A program made the position numbers and the translations under genes. From NCBI RefSeq assembly GCF_932526225.1, contig NC_064047.1, forward strand, positions 9,661,994 through 9,725,993: 64,000 nt of DNA. The letters are read 5' to 3'. Below are positions 1 to 13,749 of this stretch, one piece after another. This DNA comes from Nematostella vectensis (taxonomy: Eukaryota; Cnidaria; Anthozoa; Actiniaria; Edwardsiidae). Position 1 is the first letter of the stretch. Every line of letters starts with the position of its first letter. The notes below the pieces were generated by a model. It searched no databases, had not been told where the DNA came from, and saw nothing but the letters and a program-made list of their open reading frames with translations.

Positions 1-1062
1 AATCCAGAGAAAAAAAAAACTAGGAGTGAGGATAAGAATTAAAAAAGGAATCTTGTGGCAACTGGATCAACCAGGCCCTTCTGAATGAAAATAACACCAT
101 TGAAGAAAAGCTGAAGACCTGATTACACATAATACCATCATAAGCTGAATTATATACAATATTCAGAACATAAATTTTGCCATGTATTTTTATCTTTTTA
201 CTGGAGTTGAGGGCATCTATCTTACATAAATTAGATCTATAATGGAATAACAGATATTCTTTCTCTAGAGACATTCTTGATAAAATGTCTATGCTATTGA
301 AATACTAAAAGTTGGAGGTTTATAAAAACAACAACATTTGGTTGGGCCAAGAGCCTCTGGTAAAACTTTGGCCTAACTTTACATCTTTTTTATTCTCTGA
401 CAAAAAAAAGATATCTTTGCTTTATATGAGTTCTCACGCCAATGCAATGAATGATTATGGTCTATTTCTACTTCTTAGAGATTTAAATATGCTGTAAGTG
501 TTTACAAATACTTAAAAGTGAAGAGATCTGGGTTTGTTATTGGATCAAAATGTACCATGGGGGCTGTCACATCTCAAAAGGATTAAAATTTAACAGGGCT
601 GTTGTTGATTTACACATTTTAAGGTTTAGAAAACTTATGTAAAACTAGGACTGCTTAATTTTGAAGATAATACTAGAGTTTCCCAAAGGAAAGGCATATA
701 CAGTATCAGAACACTAAAATTCAAAATACTACTTCAGGAATAATGCATTCATCTGATTTTGGTTACCAAAATCAAAAGTCTGTCACAAAAATACATTAAA
801 ATCAATTCTTATCCTTCTTTGTTGTTATTGTTTCTACCAGCATTTATACTTATGGTTCTATTTTTATAGCAAAATAAAACTTATTCTTATTTTGTAGAGC
901 TGACAATAGAATCCTTAAAGTCAGCTGGACAAATATGTAAATCATAAAAAAATATAAATATGTAAAAAGTAAAACTTAAACTGAAAATGTAAGTTTAGCA
1001 GAGAGAGGATGTGTGGATCTCATACAAAAATCTGGTATGGTGGTCTGAGTATTATATCTTAC
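1..1062. other. Intron of the MAP7-like gene, no further exon seen
   Basis: This AT-rich stretch lies downstream of the last visible MAP7-like exon on the minus strand. A good donor (GTAAGA) at 1062-1061 shows that the gene continues leftwards. I looked for an exon encoding the usual end of a MAP7 domain (a basic segment like KRLEEIMKRTR) and did not find one, so the next exon probably lies beyond the left edge. Short open frames here have no recognisable content. Confidence 0.5.
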
Positions 1063-2506
1063 CCTTCGCCTCTCTTGGCGCTCGATCTCCTCCTGTTTAC
1101 GCCTTTCTTCATCCTCAATTGCTTTCTTCTCTGCTTCCTCGCGAGCTATTCTTTCCTGTTCTTCACGCTCCTTGCGTTCCTCCTCTTTCATCCTTTGTTC
1201 CTCAGCTAACCTTTCCGCTTCCTCACGATCGTGTCTTTCCTTCTCTTCCATGGCCTTCTGCATTCTTTCCTCTTCCTGTTGCCGTAGTAACTCGGCTAGT
1301 TCTCTTTGCCTTTCTTCTTCCTTTCTCATTTCTTCAGCCAACCTCTTTTCCTCTTCTTCTTTGCATTTCCTCTCCTCTTCTGCTTTTTCTTTATCTAACT
1401 TAGCCTGTCTCTCTGCCTCCTCTCTTGCCTTTTTACGCCGTTCTGCTAAAGCCTGCTTAGCAGTGGCCTCATCTAACATACCAGCCTTAGGCTTGGGTGC
1501 TTCTTTAGCATGCTTTTTAGGTGAATGCAAAGTAGAGCGTTCCAGTCCGATGTTGTGCAATGCACTTGTTGATTGTGCCTTTTTCACAGTTCTAGTCCCA
1601 GGAGCCAAAGAGTCACAACTTTTAGCAGTAGATGGTCTGGAATGATTATATAATGAGGATGGCCTTGATTTAGAGTTTGATGCTGACGTAGGTCTTAATA
1701 AATTACCTGAACTAGACCTACGTGAAGCTGAATCCAAATTAGTAGTTGAAGTGGCCTTTCCTAAGGATGCTTTACTCCTTGTTGTAGATGGCGTTGCTGA
1801 TGGTGAATGCTTTGGACTTGACTCGGACGATAAACTTGAACTAGAATGTCCAGGACTTTTCACTGGACTAGGTGTTCTCCCACTAGTTTGCCCTGCCCCT
1901 AGATTTGCACTTGCTTTTAATGGCTTAGGCAGTCCAGTCGGCCTGGATTGTGCACTGGAAGGTCTAGAAGTAGGGACAATTGGCAACTTTCTCCCAGTTC
2001 CTGGGCGCTGTTTAGCAGTTTGATCCTTCAAAGTTTCCCATTTTAACTTTTCCTCCGCCTCTTTCTGCCGTTTTCTCTCCTCAAATGCAAGCCGCCGTTC
2101 CTCGTTTTTACGTTTTCTCTCCTCCGCCTGTTTCTCTCGCATTTGCTTTACCTTATCCTGTCGTTGCTGCAGAGACATATCTAAATTCTCCACTGATGCA
2201 GACCTGGTGCGTGAATTCGACTGTTTTGAAGCACTACTTGGCCTTGCATTTGACGTTTGTGTTATCGAATCGGTAGAGCTTGCAAGAGACGAACGACCGG
2301 GTCGACTTGATTTTGGGCTACTTGTTGAAGAAGTCCCTGCTATAAGAACAACAACACCAAAAATTACGCCTTTATCTACATCATACTAGGAAATTTTACC
2401 TAATACAATACGGCCTGGTTAAGGTTGTGCATAATCTACCTTTCTTAGCACGGAAAGAATCCATCGACATTGCTGCCGGTTTAGTGTTTTTTGCTTCCTC
2501 CGACAT
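1063..2506 (-). CDS. MAP7/ensconsin-family microtubule-associated protein, 5' part
   Basis: Exons (minus): 2506-2440 and 2339-1063; the gene is cut by the left window edge. Exon 1 starts MSSEEAK-like with MSEEAKNTKPAAMSMDSF and ends AAG|GTAGAT. Exon 2 gives a Ser-rich leader, a charged helix (QQRQDKVKQMREKQAEERKR), a long Ser/Pro/Lys-rich linker, then DEATAKQALAERRKKAREEA followed by about 140 residues of Glu/Arg coiled coil. That order (N-terminal helix, basic Ser/Pro linker, EATxxLAExRRxAREQ-type start of the second helix) is that of MAP7 proteins, which bind microtubules and recruit kinesin-1. The frame is open past the donor to 976, so intron retention would add a short tail. It is head-to-head with SF3A3. 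Which MAP7 paralogue it matches cannot be told. Confidence 0.75.
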
Positions 2507-3197
2507 AGCAACTTGCTTAGGTGTGCCGTATACCTATCGAGGAAATTCGACCCAAAATTTCATTCGCATTTGGAAACCCTGGGTAAATTATTTATGCCAT
2601 ATGATTGCTAGCTATTCCCAGGGACCTTTCGTGTCATTTCTGGGTTGCTGTAGTGATTTTCTGACACCAAAAACATGCATTGACTGCGGCTCGGCAATAG
2701 CTAGGAATTTTGAATGAATTTTCTTTTCTGCGGTAATATACTGCTCAACTTCCTCACAGCCAATCAAAACTCAGGAAATCTATCATGTGATTCCGTAAAC
2801 AAGACTGCTGTGCATAAAGATCGCGGTATCTAACTTTCTCAGACGCCATTTTGCACTTGTTGCCTGAGAAACAAAACTATTTTTGCTGTTAAAATTGTTT
2901 TCCGAATCTCCAGTAAGTTTGACCTTTTATAGCCTTTCATTTACATTACTTTCCATGCCTTAGCTTTTCGCAGACGTAAATTTACCTTATTAAATGCACA
3001 ATATATAATGTCACAATTCAACCAATAATCGTGTCCGATTTGGTCACAAGGACACTTTGCCGCTGGAGCTCGCAGGCTCATTTGTCTGACTACCATTTTG
3101 AATTTACGTTCGAAGCGCGTGTGAAAGATTTTCTTAAATTTGTCAAGTTTGAAATTGTTTATTGTTTCTATGCGCTGAAAAGAATCTACGCGGAGAC
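2507..3197. promoter_or_regulatory. Shared upstream region of the MAP7-like gene and SF3A3
   Basis: The divergent start codons (2506 minus, 3198 plus) are 691 bp apart. No TATA box is obvious. The segment around 2750-2880 contains a CCAAT-type motif (agccaatcaaa). A bidirectional promoter is inferred from geometry only. Confidence 0.5.
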
Positions 3198-6100
3198 ATG
3201 GAGACAATTTTGGAGCAGCAGAGACGTCTCCATGAAGAACGGGAAAGGCTAGAAGACGCAATGTCTCAGGAAATACTACACAAAATCAGCAGGAAAGCAA
3301 CCGTGAGTACTTAAATGTTTAGATAACTGTTGGTATTATAAAAGTTTGGGGGATTTGTCAGCGATATCTGGTGGTCTGGTGATCGTTTCTGGCCATATTG
3401 ACTTTTCCTGTCCAAATGAACCCCATATATGCACCGCAAAGGACACGACATGGTCAGTCAATCAGAAGGCTGTTGTAATGCCATAATTTCCAAATAAACT
3501 AGTGAGCAATTCAAGCACAACGGTAAAGTCATAAGTAAAACGTGGCATAATAACAGGAATGTTATAGTATGTTTGAGAATGGCCTGTTATGATGGCTTTG
3601 AACAAGCCTGCAAGTTTGATTCATACTTAAAGAGTGTCGATCAACCAGGACTCTTTTGTTATTGTAAATAGTTATAAATACAAAGTTTTATTCGCAAGGA
3701 AACTTCTAAATAATTATCTACGAATGAAGTCTAATTAGTTATTGACGATATTTGATTGAAAGTATCTTGGTTACATGCTTGAATTTAGCCAATAGAAATG
3801 GATGTTTTGAGTCACTTGGCATAAAATGGCGGTGTGTTTGACTTTCTTTGATAAAAGACTGATTGCCATTTATTAAAAATACTGCTGGGTGGACCGAAAT
3901 TAATTGGCTTTCAATTTAATTGGAAGTGGGGGGTTGCCAGGTTCTCCCCCCCCAGTTGCCCCCCTCCCCACCCCCCCAGTGTCTTGACCCCTGCTACTGA
4001 TTTTTGGTGGCTGACATCTGTATTGCAAGGAAATCAAAATAAGTAATTTATTATTTATTTTTTTTCATCATATACATGCACAAGGTTTTCTTTACAAGGA
4101 AATCAAAATAAGTAGTTTATTATTATTATTTTTTTCATCATATACATGCACAAGGTTTTCTTTACATTTGCAACTAATTCCAAATATCATTTCAGGGCAA
4201 AGAGCAGATCAATGCTGACCATAGAACACGTAATTTGCTAGAGGTAAGTACATGCTTGTTAAAAATTGTGGGTGTTTTGAGGATCAATCAAGTACTTCCT
4301 TTTCACCCTCACCAAACTCATTCCTTTTATGATGACAATTGTGATCAGCTTCTTTTAATATGTAATGTTTTTAGGTTTTGATACATCTTGTTTTCTTTTT
4401 TAAGAGGTCAGTCATTGCAGCAGAGTCAATGGCAAACTTGTATGAAGACCAAGATGGGTAAGTCCTGGCAAATTAACCAGCCAGAAATCAATTAGGGAGG
4501 CAATTATTATGTTTGATGAGCCAGAGAATCAGTCACAGGTCAAGCAGGCAATCACTCAGCCAGTTGTTTTCTAATCATCTTACACAATTCTAATGACATG
4601 GTTTAAGCCGCATTGTTACCAGTTTACTTTCGGTCCATCACGTTACAATCCCTGATGATTTTTAATGAAAAATGTGAAAAAAGTTTCAAAATTGTAAATT
4701 AAAGTGGGTCTATTGGAAGTTTCTTTGAGGATGTAACTGATAATTTAGAGCAGATGGCCTGATAAATAGTGCGGACTCAAATAGATTCTTTTGTCTCTTG
4801 TCAGTTGAGGTTTTCATTGACTCACATCAGTTTATTATCTGTGTTTTATCTCATCTTTTTATTATCTCTTTCTCTCCCATCAGTTTATTATCCTCTGTAT
4901 CTCTTCTTATCTGTTTATTATCTGCTTCTCTTCTTACCTGTTTATTATCTGTGTCTCTTATCTGTTTATTATCTGTCTCTTTTCACCAGTCTGAGGAAGG
5001 AAGAGGTATCATCCCTCTCAGGTCCCAATGAGTTTGCTGAGTTCTACAGCAGGCTGCGGAGTCTAAAAGAGTACCATCGCAAATACCCTAATGAGGTTAG
5101 TTTAACTTAAGAAGAAGTCTTTCAAATTGTTTTACACCCATGAGGATATCAGATAGCTGCACTTCTTAAATTAAGTATAGTTTTAGATAAATTATACATA
5201 ATCTTCTAAGAATGTTATTTTCTTCCACAATTTTATCGTATACTATGTATATTATCAGGGTCAAGAGCCTACAGGGATAACAAGTCATCTCATGCCCTGT
5301 TTTGCCTTGTTTGCATATTATAAAGTTAACTTTGTTTGTATGCAAGACACACCTAGGCAAAACAGAATCATCATTTGATGCTGCTGCTTTATCATTTGAT
5401 GACAGGAATCCCTGCTTTATCAATCTAAACTGTTCCGACTTTATCATTATTTTCTTTTTTTAAAGAATTTATAGACAATTCCTTGATGCAGTACCTTCTC
5501 TATCCCTTTTTTGCTTGAAATGCCAGTTGCATTCTCGTTGACTATTGACTTGGTCCTACATTTTCTTCTGCATTGTTTGTGATTGTTTATATGCATTGTT
5601 TGTGATTGCTTATGCATTGTTTGTGATTGCTCATGCATTGTTTATGATTGCTTATGCATTATTTATGATTGCTTATCCATTGTTTGTGATTGCTTTCAGG
5701 TAGCTGAGCCCATGCAGATGGAATTTCTTCGAATGAAAGAGAACAGAGAAAACAACATTGAGGATAATTTACGTGAGAAAAATATTCTACTTACTAATGT
5801 TGAAAGCGATATTTGTACTTTTAATACCAAAGCCATGGCAGCCATGTCACGTCACACTGTAATTAATACAAATACGTCACACTTAAAATTGTACATAAAT
5901 AATGTATGTTGTTGTGTTTTTTTTTTGTTGTTATATGTTTTACACGGTGTACTTTTTCAAATTTAGCGCTGGTAGAGTTCACCGATGAAGAGGGTTATGG
6001 CAAGTACTTGGATCTCCATGAAGTCTATGACAAGTACCTCAACCTTAAGGGAATTGAGGTAAATTCTCAAGACAACGTGTGGGAATCATGAGGAAATAAG

Positions 6101-9100
6101 GTCTATGGGGAGGGGTGAGGTGGTTTAATTAATAATAATACTCGTTTATTAGTCCTCTCGTAGCCTTAAATGCTAAATTACATGATTCCAATATCAAATA
6201 TAATAAATAATGATTAATTGATACAATATAATAAATATAAAGGTAGTATGGGCAGTCAGATAGCCAAGGTCAGCGCGTGTTTGTTTGTGAAAAGTTGCCA
6301 AATCTATTGGTACGAGTGTTACCATGTTCCTATACAGTCCTTTGACAAAAGGTTGTCGTGAACTGGCTTGGCGACTAAGCAACAAGCCCGCATGTAAGCA
6401 TGGGTAAAAACCACTGAAGCGCTTAGCTGCACATATCAGTCACCGCATCGGCTTGAAGATATGTGGTAGCTAATATATGAGCTACAACTGTATACTCTTG
6501 TATTCCCTTAAGGATTGTTCCAATGTCTTTTTCGTTTGTTTTGTATTTTGTAGAAAATCGACTACTTGACATACTTAGACACCTTTGATCGACTTTTTGA
6601 TATCCCAAAAGACAAGAAAAACATGGATTATAAAAGGTATTGTTGAGTACAATTTTTTTTCAATATTTTCCTTGATAAAGTGGTAGTTGAAGCAAACATA
6701 ATTATGAGTAGCACCCACTTATTAATGTTGGAGTTATCCCTTTAAAAATCCCCCTTCCATGTATACTTCATTTTGTCAGTAGCAAGGTTATTCTATATTC
6801 CCTTATCCCTTATTAAACTGAATAAGCTTTGGATCAGATTGAGAAGGCATCTTTGAAGGCATTTTTTATAAACAACTCAAAACAGTGCATTTGACATCGC
6901 ATTTTGCACTGCGAAATTGTCTAGATACCTTGATGATAGTGGGATGACGTTTTACTAATGATTATTGTGTTTTGTTTTAGATATCTAGAGTCCCTTCTTG
7001 ATTACCTATATGGATTCTGTGAGCGTGTTCAGCCCCTTTATGATCTTACCAAGGTAAAAACAAAAACAATCAGTGGTACAGAAATCTTGTTCAGTTGGGA
7101 GCGAATTTCTAAACCCAAACATTATTTCTCTGAATGACTCTAAATCCCTAAACTTTCTCTCACAAACACATTTTAAAACTCTCCCACGTGACTAGTCCAC
7201 ACATCCAAATGTCAATCAACATTGATGTCAAATCGTCAAATGACATTGATGTCGTTTATAATACAACAAAATATACAATTTTCATTTCTCACACTCGAAC
7301 AGTGTCCATGTGACAGTTAGCTGTGTGAATCCTCCTGACACAATTCCTGAAGACTTAGCAATGACGGACTAACAATTTCCCAAAGGGATGGGTTTTTTTT
7401 TATTGAGGTGAACATGTTTTTTTTTTCTAACATTTCAAACTGAGAGGGGGGGACGGCCTCTTTTGACCCTCCCCCTGGATCTGCTCTCCTTCAAAGCCTG
7501 CTGTTTTGTTGACAATGATTGATTAATAGATTCTAACTTACAGTCATGTTGTATGTCCTCTGTGAATTTTTAGGAACTCTCCAAGGTGGGGGAAGAGTTT
7601 GAAGGGCAGTGGGCTCAAGGAAACTTTCCCGGATGGCAAGTAAGTAGTGTGAAGAGAACAAAAAAAAAAATGTAAATTAGACATGCTTATTGATGCTATA
7701 TAAACTCATAACTAACAAAAAGGGACTTAACGATCTCGTCAAAAGCTACATCACTTTAGATTGTTTTTTTTTTCAACAATACAATGCCATGTTTCACAGA
7801 TAACTGAGAAAATACTGAACCACAACATTTTTTGGCCAGGGGGCATAGATTTTGGTAAAATACATCATAAACTTCTGTTAGTTGAATTCCTTTACAATTT
7901 GATTTGATTATTCCTAAAAAAGTAAATGCAGCTGAGATGCTGAGCCTTAAAAATGCACTATAAACACAGCTCTGTTTTGCAGTGCTGAAGAAGTCACCTT
8001 GAATAGTTTTTTAATTCAATCCATTCTACAATGAAAGTGGCTTCTTTGTATTACTGAAGCATGAAACAATATGGATAAGGATGTTTTCTAAAGGTATTAT
8101 ACTTTATTTTTTTACTTCTTGTTGTTTCAGAAAGATGCAAGCAGCGCCCTTGCTCACACAGGAGCGCATCTCGACCTGTCAGCTTTCTCATCGCCTGAGG
8201 TACATGCAGTAACTTCATATAAGTTATTCTCATAAAATAATGTTTTTCTTAAAAAGTTAGAATGTATTTGCTGTCCCAAAAAATCTGGTTGGCTAAGGGT
8301 TTATATTTAACCTAGGAACCTTTCAATTTAATCACTTAGTAAGTAAGCCATGTGCCAAAGGTGTCGTTGGTGGATTTTTCAAACCCACTCTGTTTCAGCT
8401 TGGCTGATCTTATTAATATTTTCCCCTCTGCATTTGCATGTGCAGAGAGTATATGGTTATAGTCCATTCCATTTTTCATTATAATAACAATGATAAGTGC
8501 TTGGCTGTTGCTGAAGTGAAGTGTTTGTCCGTTTTGTAGGAGCTGGCATCATTAGGTCTTGACCGGCTCAAGCAAGCTTTGCAGGCCTTAGGGCTCAAGT
8601 GTGGAGGGTGAGTACAGTAGAACTAGACACAGAAATAATTGAGTTGAAACATGTAATGCAGGCCTGCAGCCAGGATGTTGAGCAGGGTGGTTCATTTTTC
8701 CATTTAATCGGACCAAATTTCCGGTATATCCCTCTATGTTATTAATAGGGTACTTTTTAATAAAGGGTCGATAATAATCAAGATAATTATTATAAAAAGA
8801 TTTTTATAGTCATTTTAAAGACATATTGATGTGCACTGTATGTCTCCAGCCAAACGTTATATATTTTTGTTTGCTCCGAGCGGACCTTCAAGCTGGGTGG
8901 GGGCTCACAAACCTAATTTAAAAAAATGATAATACATTTCTTACTGCGATGAGGTGTGAAATGCATGCACAGGCCTTTGAAAACGCTTCTGCAAGCCCAC
9001 AAGTGGCATCGTGGCATCCTCAAATGATTAAGGTGTATGCCACTAGGAAAAAAATGCCATGGTAAATGTCATTTGTGAATTATCAATCATGGCAAAGTGC

Positions 9101-12100
9101 TGTCAGTGCAAACAACAATTAATGGTGATATGAAATGGCAGTTCTACAACTGAATAAAACCATGGATCTCATTTTGTTCCTACCAAATTCTGAAAAGATA
9201 TGTGCAAATGTCAACAATACACACAATTAATGGTCAAAGCAAATAGAGCCTCCTCAAAGAAGGCGAATCCTTCCACCATTCTATGTCTATTCTCCCGAAC
9301 AAATACCAAGTCACACAAAGCATCAATTGTCTTTGGCTAATTGAAGACTTAATCTTAGATTATTATTGATTCATTCATTCATCCATCCGTCCGTCCGCCC
9401 ATTCATCCATTCATTTATTTAGGCAAATAAACCATTGCATTTTCAATTGTAAACAAAAACCAAGTAGCTGTTGATCAACATTCTTTCAATGCCTCTTTTC
9501 CTTGTTCTAGAACCCTTGAGGAGAGGGCCCAGAGACTGTTTTCGACCAAGGGTGTCCCCTTGGAAAAACTTGACCCCTCAGTATTTGCCAAGTCAAGAGC
9601 AGGCAAAGGAAGGTATGTATAAACTCTGTAATGCTGTTCACCAGCATGCATTTTCTCTGCCCTCCAAACCACATGGTGGCACAGGCCTTGTCAAATCCTA
9701 ATGATTACATACTCACATGGTCAACTCCATCTATGAAATATTTACCAAATCAAATTTTCAAGGCCTGGCAGGGAGATAGCTATGACCTCTTTCCTTACTT
9801 CCCAGCTATGGCCGGTTATGAATGTTCCTTTTTTTTTTCTTGCAGGGAAAGCTCAGAGCGACAGAAAGATATTGCATCTTATGAAGCTCAAGTCTACCAC
9901 CTCAGTGAATTACTAGGGGTATGTATAATGTTTTGGGCTGATAAATTTGTATCAGACATTTCGGATGCTAGAAAGTATTTGCATGTTTTTTTTTTACAAG
10001 CTTTTGAAAAGGAATTGCATAACATACTAAATTAGAACTTTCGTCAACGCCTTCATTTGTCAACACTTTTAAAGTTGACTGAATGAATGTTCAAGGTGTG
10101 TTGGATGGAATTAAACTGTTTGCTGAATAGAAACTGGTTATAGTTTCCATAAGTCAACAATTGTAAGTGAAAAAAAGTGAAGAAAGTGAGGTAACAATAC
10201 AAAAAAAAATATTTTTTTCCCAGGAACAAAGACAAGCCACAAGAGAAAATGTAGAGAGGAAACAAGCTAGAACTTCAGATGAATTAGAGGTGATTGTTTT
10301 ATTGATTGACTTGACATAGATAGATATTATTGATATTAATGATCATGATTTTATGATGGTAGTGGTTGTGATGAGGATAGTGGTTATAAATGATGCAGTG
10401 GTGATAGTGTTGGCGGCGATAGTGGTTTTGGTTATGGTGGCCTTGATGATGGTATTGGTAACGATGATAATGAGGGGTGGTGGTGGGGGTGGTGGTGGTG
10501 GGGGTGGTGGTGGTGGGGGTGGTGGTGGTGGGGGTGGTGGTGGTGGGGGTGGTGGTGGTGGGGGTGGTGGTGGTGGGGGTGGTGGTGGGGGTGGTGGTGG
10601 GGGTGGTGGTGGGGGTGGTGGTGGGGGTGGGGGTGGGGGTGGGGGTGGTGGTGGTGGTGGTGGTGGTGGTGGTGGTGGTGGTGGTGGTGGTGGTGGTGAT
10701 AATGATGGTGATGGTGATAATGATGGTGATGGTGGTGGTGGTGGTGGTGGTGATAATGATGGTGATGGTGATAATGATGGTGATGGTGATAATGATGATG
10801 TTAGTGATGGTGATAATGATGATGTTAGTGATGGTGATAATGATGATGTTAGTGATGGTGATAATGATGATGTTAGTGATGGTGATAATGATGATGTTAG
10901 TGATGGTGATAATGATGATGTTAGTGATGGTGATAATGATGATGTTAGTGATGGTGATAATGATGATGTTAGTGATGGTGATAATGATGATGTTAGTGAT
11001 GGTGATAATGATGATGTTAGTGATGGTGATAATGATGATGTTAGTGATGGTGATAATGATGATGTTAGTGATGGTGATGGTTATGATGATGTTAGTGATG
11101 GTGATGGTTATGATGATGGCTCAATATCTGCTTCCTAGGAAGAGGAAGAACAGGATGTAGGCCATGATTCAGATTCTGATGATGAGGAAACGGTGCTCTA
11201 CAACCCTAAAAATCTTCCGTTAGGCTGGGATGGAAAGGTAACCATCTTACAAAATGTGAAACACTGGCCCTCTTACTAATACTACTTAAGAATATATTAG
11301 TATAAAGTTACACGGAATACTTGTGTAGCTTGCATAACTGGTGGTTTTCTTGGGTTAATAGGCAGTCCTCATTTTTTAAGACTATATTCCTTTTTGTTAG
11401 CTACAAATGCTTTTTAGTGCCAAATTTCAAAAAATTGCCCCACTTCGAATTACCCCTAACCCCCTTTCCGTAAGGCTTAAAATATTGAATTAGTGCTCTC
11501 CTTCAAATAAGCACCCCTCTTTAGCACTAGAAAGAGTTATTTTTTTTTTAATATCTATCAACCAAAGACGTGGGCTGAACTATTTATGTATGATTGTCTT
11601 GCTTGTTATGATTTCTGACCCTCGCTTTGGCCCTTAGCCCATCCCTTACTGGTTATATAAACTCCATGGCTTGAATATCAGCTACACATGTGAGATCTGT
11701 GGCAAGTTTACTTACAGGTATGTGGTGCTGGAGAAAAACTTACTATGAGTATATCTGTGTATAATGTACGTGTATGTACGAATGCACAATGTACGTGTAT
11801 GTACGAATGCATAATGTACGTGTATGTACGAATGCATAATGTACGTGTGTATGTACGAATGCATAATGTACGTGTGTATGTACGAATGCATAATGTACGT
11901 GTGTATGTACGAATGCATAATGTACGTGTGTATGTACGAATGCATAATGTACGTGTGTATGTACGAATGCATAATGTACGTGTGTATGTACGAATGCATA
12001 ATGTACGTGTGTATGTACGAATGCATAATGTACGTGTGTATGTACGAATGCATAATGTACGTGTGTATGTACGAATGCATAATGTACGTGTGTATGTACG

Positions 12101-13717
12101 AATGCATAATGTACGTGTGTATGTACGAATGCATATTGTACGTGTGTATGTACGAATGCATAATGTACGTGTGTATGTACGAATGCATATTGTACGTGTG
12201 TATGTACGAATGCATAATGTACGTGTGTATGTACGAATGCATAATGTACGTGTGTATGTACGAATGCATATTGTACGTGTGTATGTACGAATGCATAATG
12301 TACGTGTATGTATGTACGAATGCATGTGCATGTGTATGCGTTTATGCATAATGTATATGTGTATGCATCTATGCATAATGTATGTGTATGTATTTATGCA
12401 TAATGTATGTGTATGAACGATTGCATAATGTATGTGTAAGTGTAAATGTGTAATGTATGTGTATGTATAATGTATATCTACTGCGTAAGACAGCCTCCCC
12501 TGTTTTTCCGTCCCATTTGGAGGTATGGCAAGTTGTGAGAATAACAATTTTATATGTGTGTAGTGTAAAGTAACATCGAGAGAGTGGATGGAGCAATCAA
12601 AAATAGACCAACAAACATTGGTCTTATTTCTTTTTTCAAGAATCCGTTCACAATATATTTGTACCTGCGTAGCGTCATTAATTTCCCAATCACTACCCGT
12701 TTGGTTTCATTTATCTACTGCAATTTAAACGCCAATTTCTAAGCCAGAAATAAGGTTCTATATTGATGCTTACCTTGGATTTCTTGCTAAAAACGACGCG
12801 TTCTCGTCGTCGTGGTCTTTGCTCAAGTCCCATAATCACTTTATCTTAGCAGAGGAGCGTCGCAAAGTATATTTTTCCACATTTCACTCGGCATCATTTC
12901 ACAGCCACTCACGCAGGGAAATAGATAATAGGGGACATCTGTTGATCTGTTGTTATTCATTATACGTATTTGGTTATTTATATTACAGGGGTCCCAAGGC
13001 ATTCCAGCGGCATTTCGCTGTAAGTACTGTAGAACATGTTCAACTTTATACAGCGGCGTAGCCAGGGTTTTTAACAGGAGGGGGCCCAGAAGGCCTCTTT
13101 TAGGCATTGTCTCTTGTGTTTAGATAATATCTCATACATTTGCTGTATTTTTGGCTGCTGGAAGGGGGGGGGGGGGGGCCTGGCGGGCCCTGGGCCAACC
13201 CCCTGCCAACGCCCCTGTTATACCAATTGCGCTCAACTCGATTTTATTGTAATTACTTGAATACAATTCTACGAAAATCATTGAATTTCTACTAATACAA
13301 GGGGTTTATCAGAACTCTAGTCTGTTACTGAGAGTAGGCCCGATCTTCCTATTTCCCGGAATTTCATTATCTTGGAATTGGCCAAAATACAGTGTTGCTA
13401 AGAAAAATGGGAACTTGAAATGTTCCAGTACTGGAAGAATCAACCATCCTTGGAATTTCTAATTCCCTCCGTAGGCGAATCTTTTCTGGCTTCAAACATT
13501 TCCAAGTAGCCTTTCGCTGATAAGTCTTTTACCAACGACTTCTTTGTTTTGTGTTCTCAGGAGTGGCGACACGCACACGGTATGCGATGTCTGGGAATCC
13601 CCAACACCGCTCACTTTGCCAACGTCACTTTGATCGAGGACGCCGTCGCACGTGAGTATTATAATGCACGCGCGAATTGCATTGTGGCATAACGGTATGT
13701 GCGGGGTTGATTCGCGG

Positions 13718-13749
<32 letters not shown>

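Noticed and set aside
1009..2023. Plus-strand frames opposite the MAP7-like exon
   Set aside because: Shadows of a Glu/Arg/Lys-rich coding exon; their composition (Ser/Leu/Phe runs) is what its complement gives.
10353..11160. 261- and 227-codon frames rich in Gly or Val/Met
   Set aside because: They cover a minisatellite with period divisible by three inside a well-defined SF3A3 intron.
11708..12547. Several 175-279-codon frames on both strands
   Set aside because: They are open only because the 27-bp repeat has no stops in those frames; they lie in SF3A3 intron 16.
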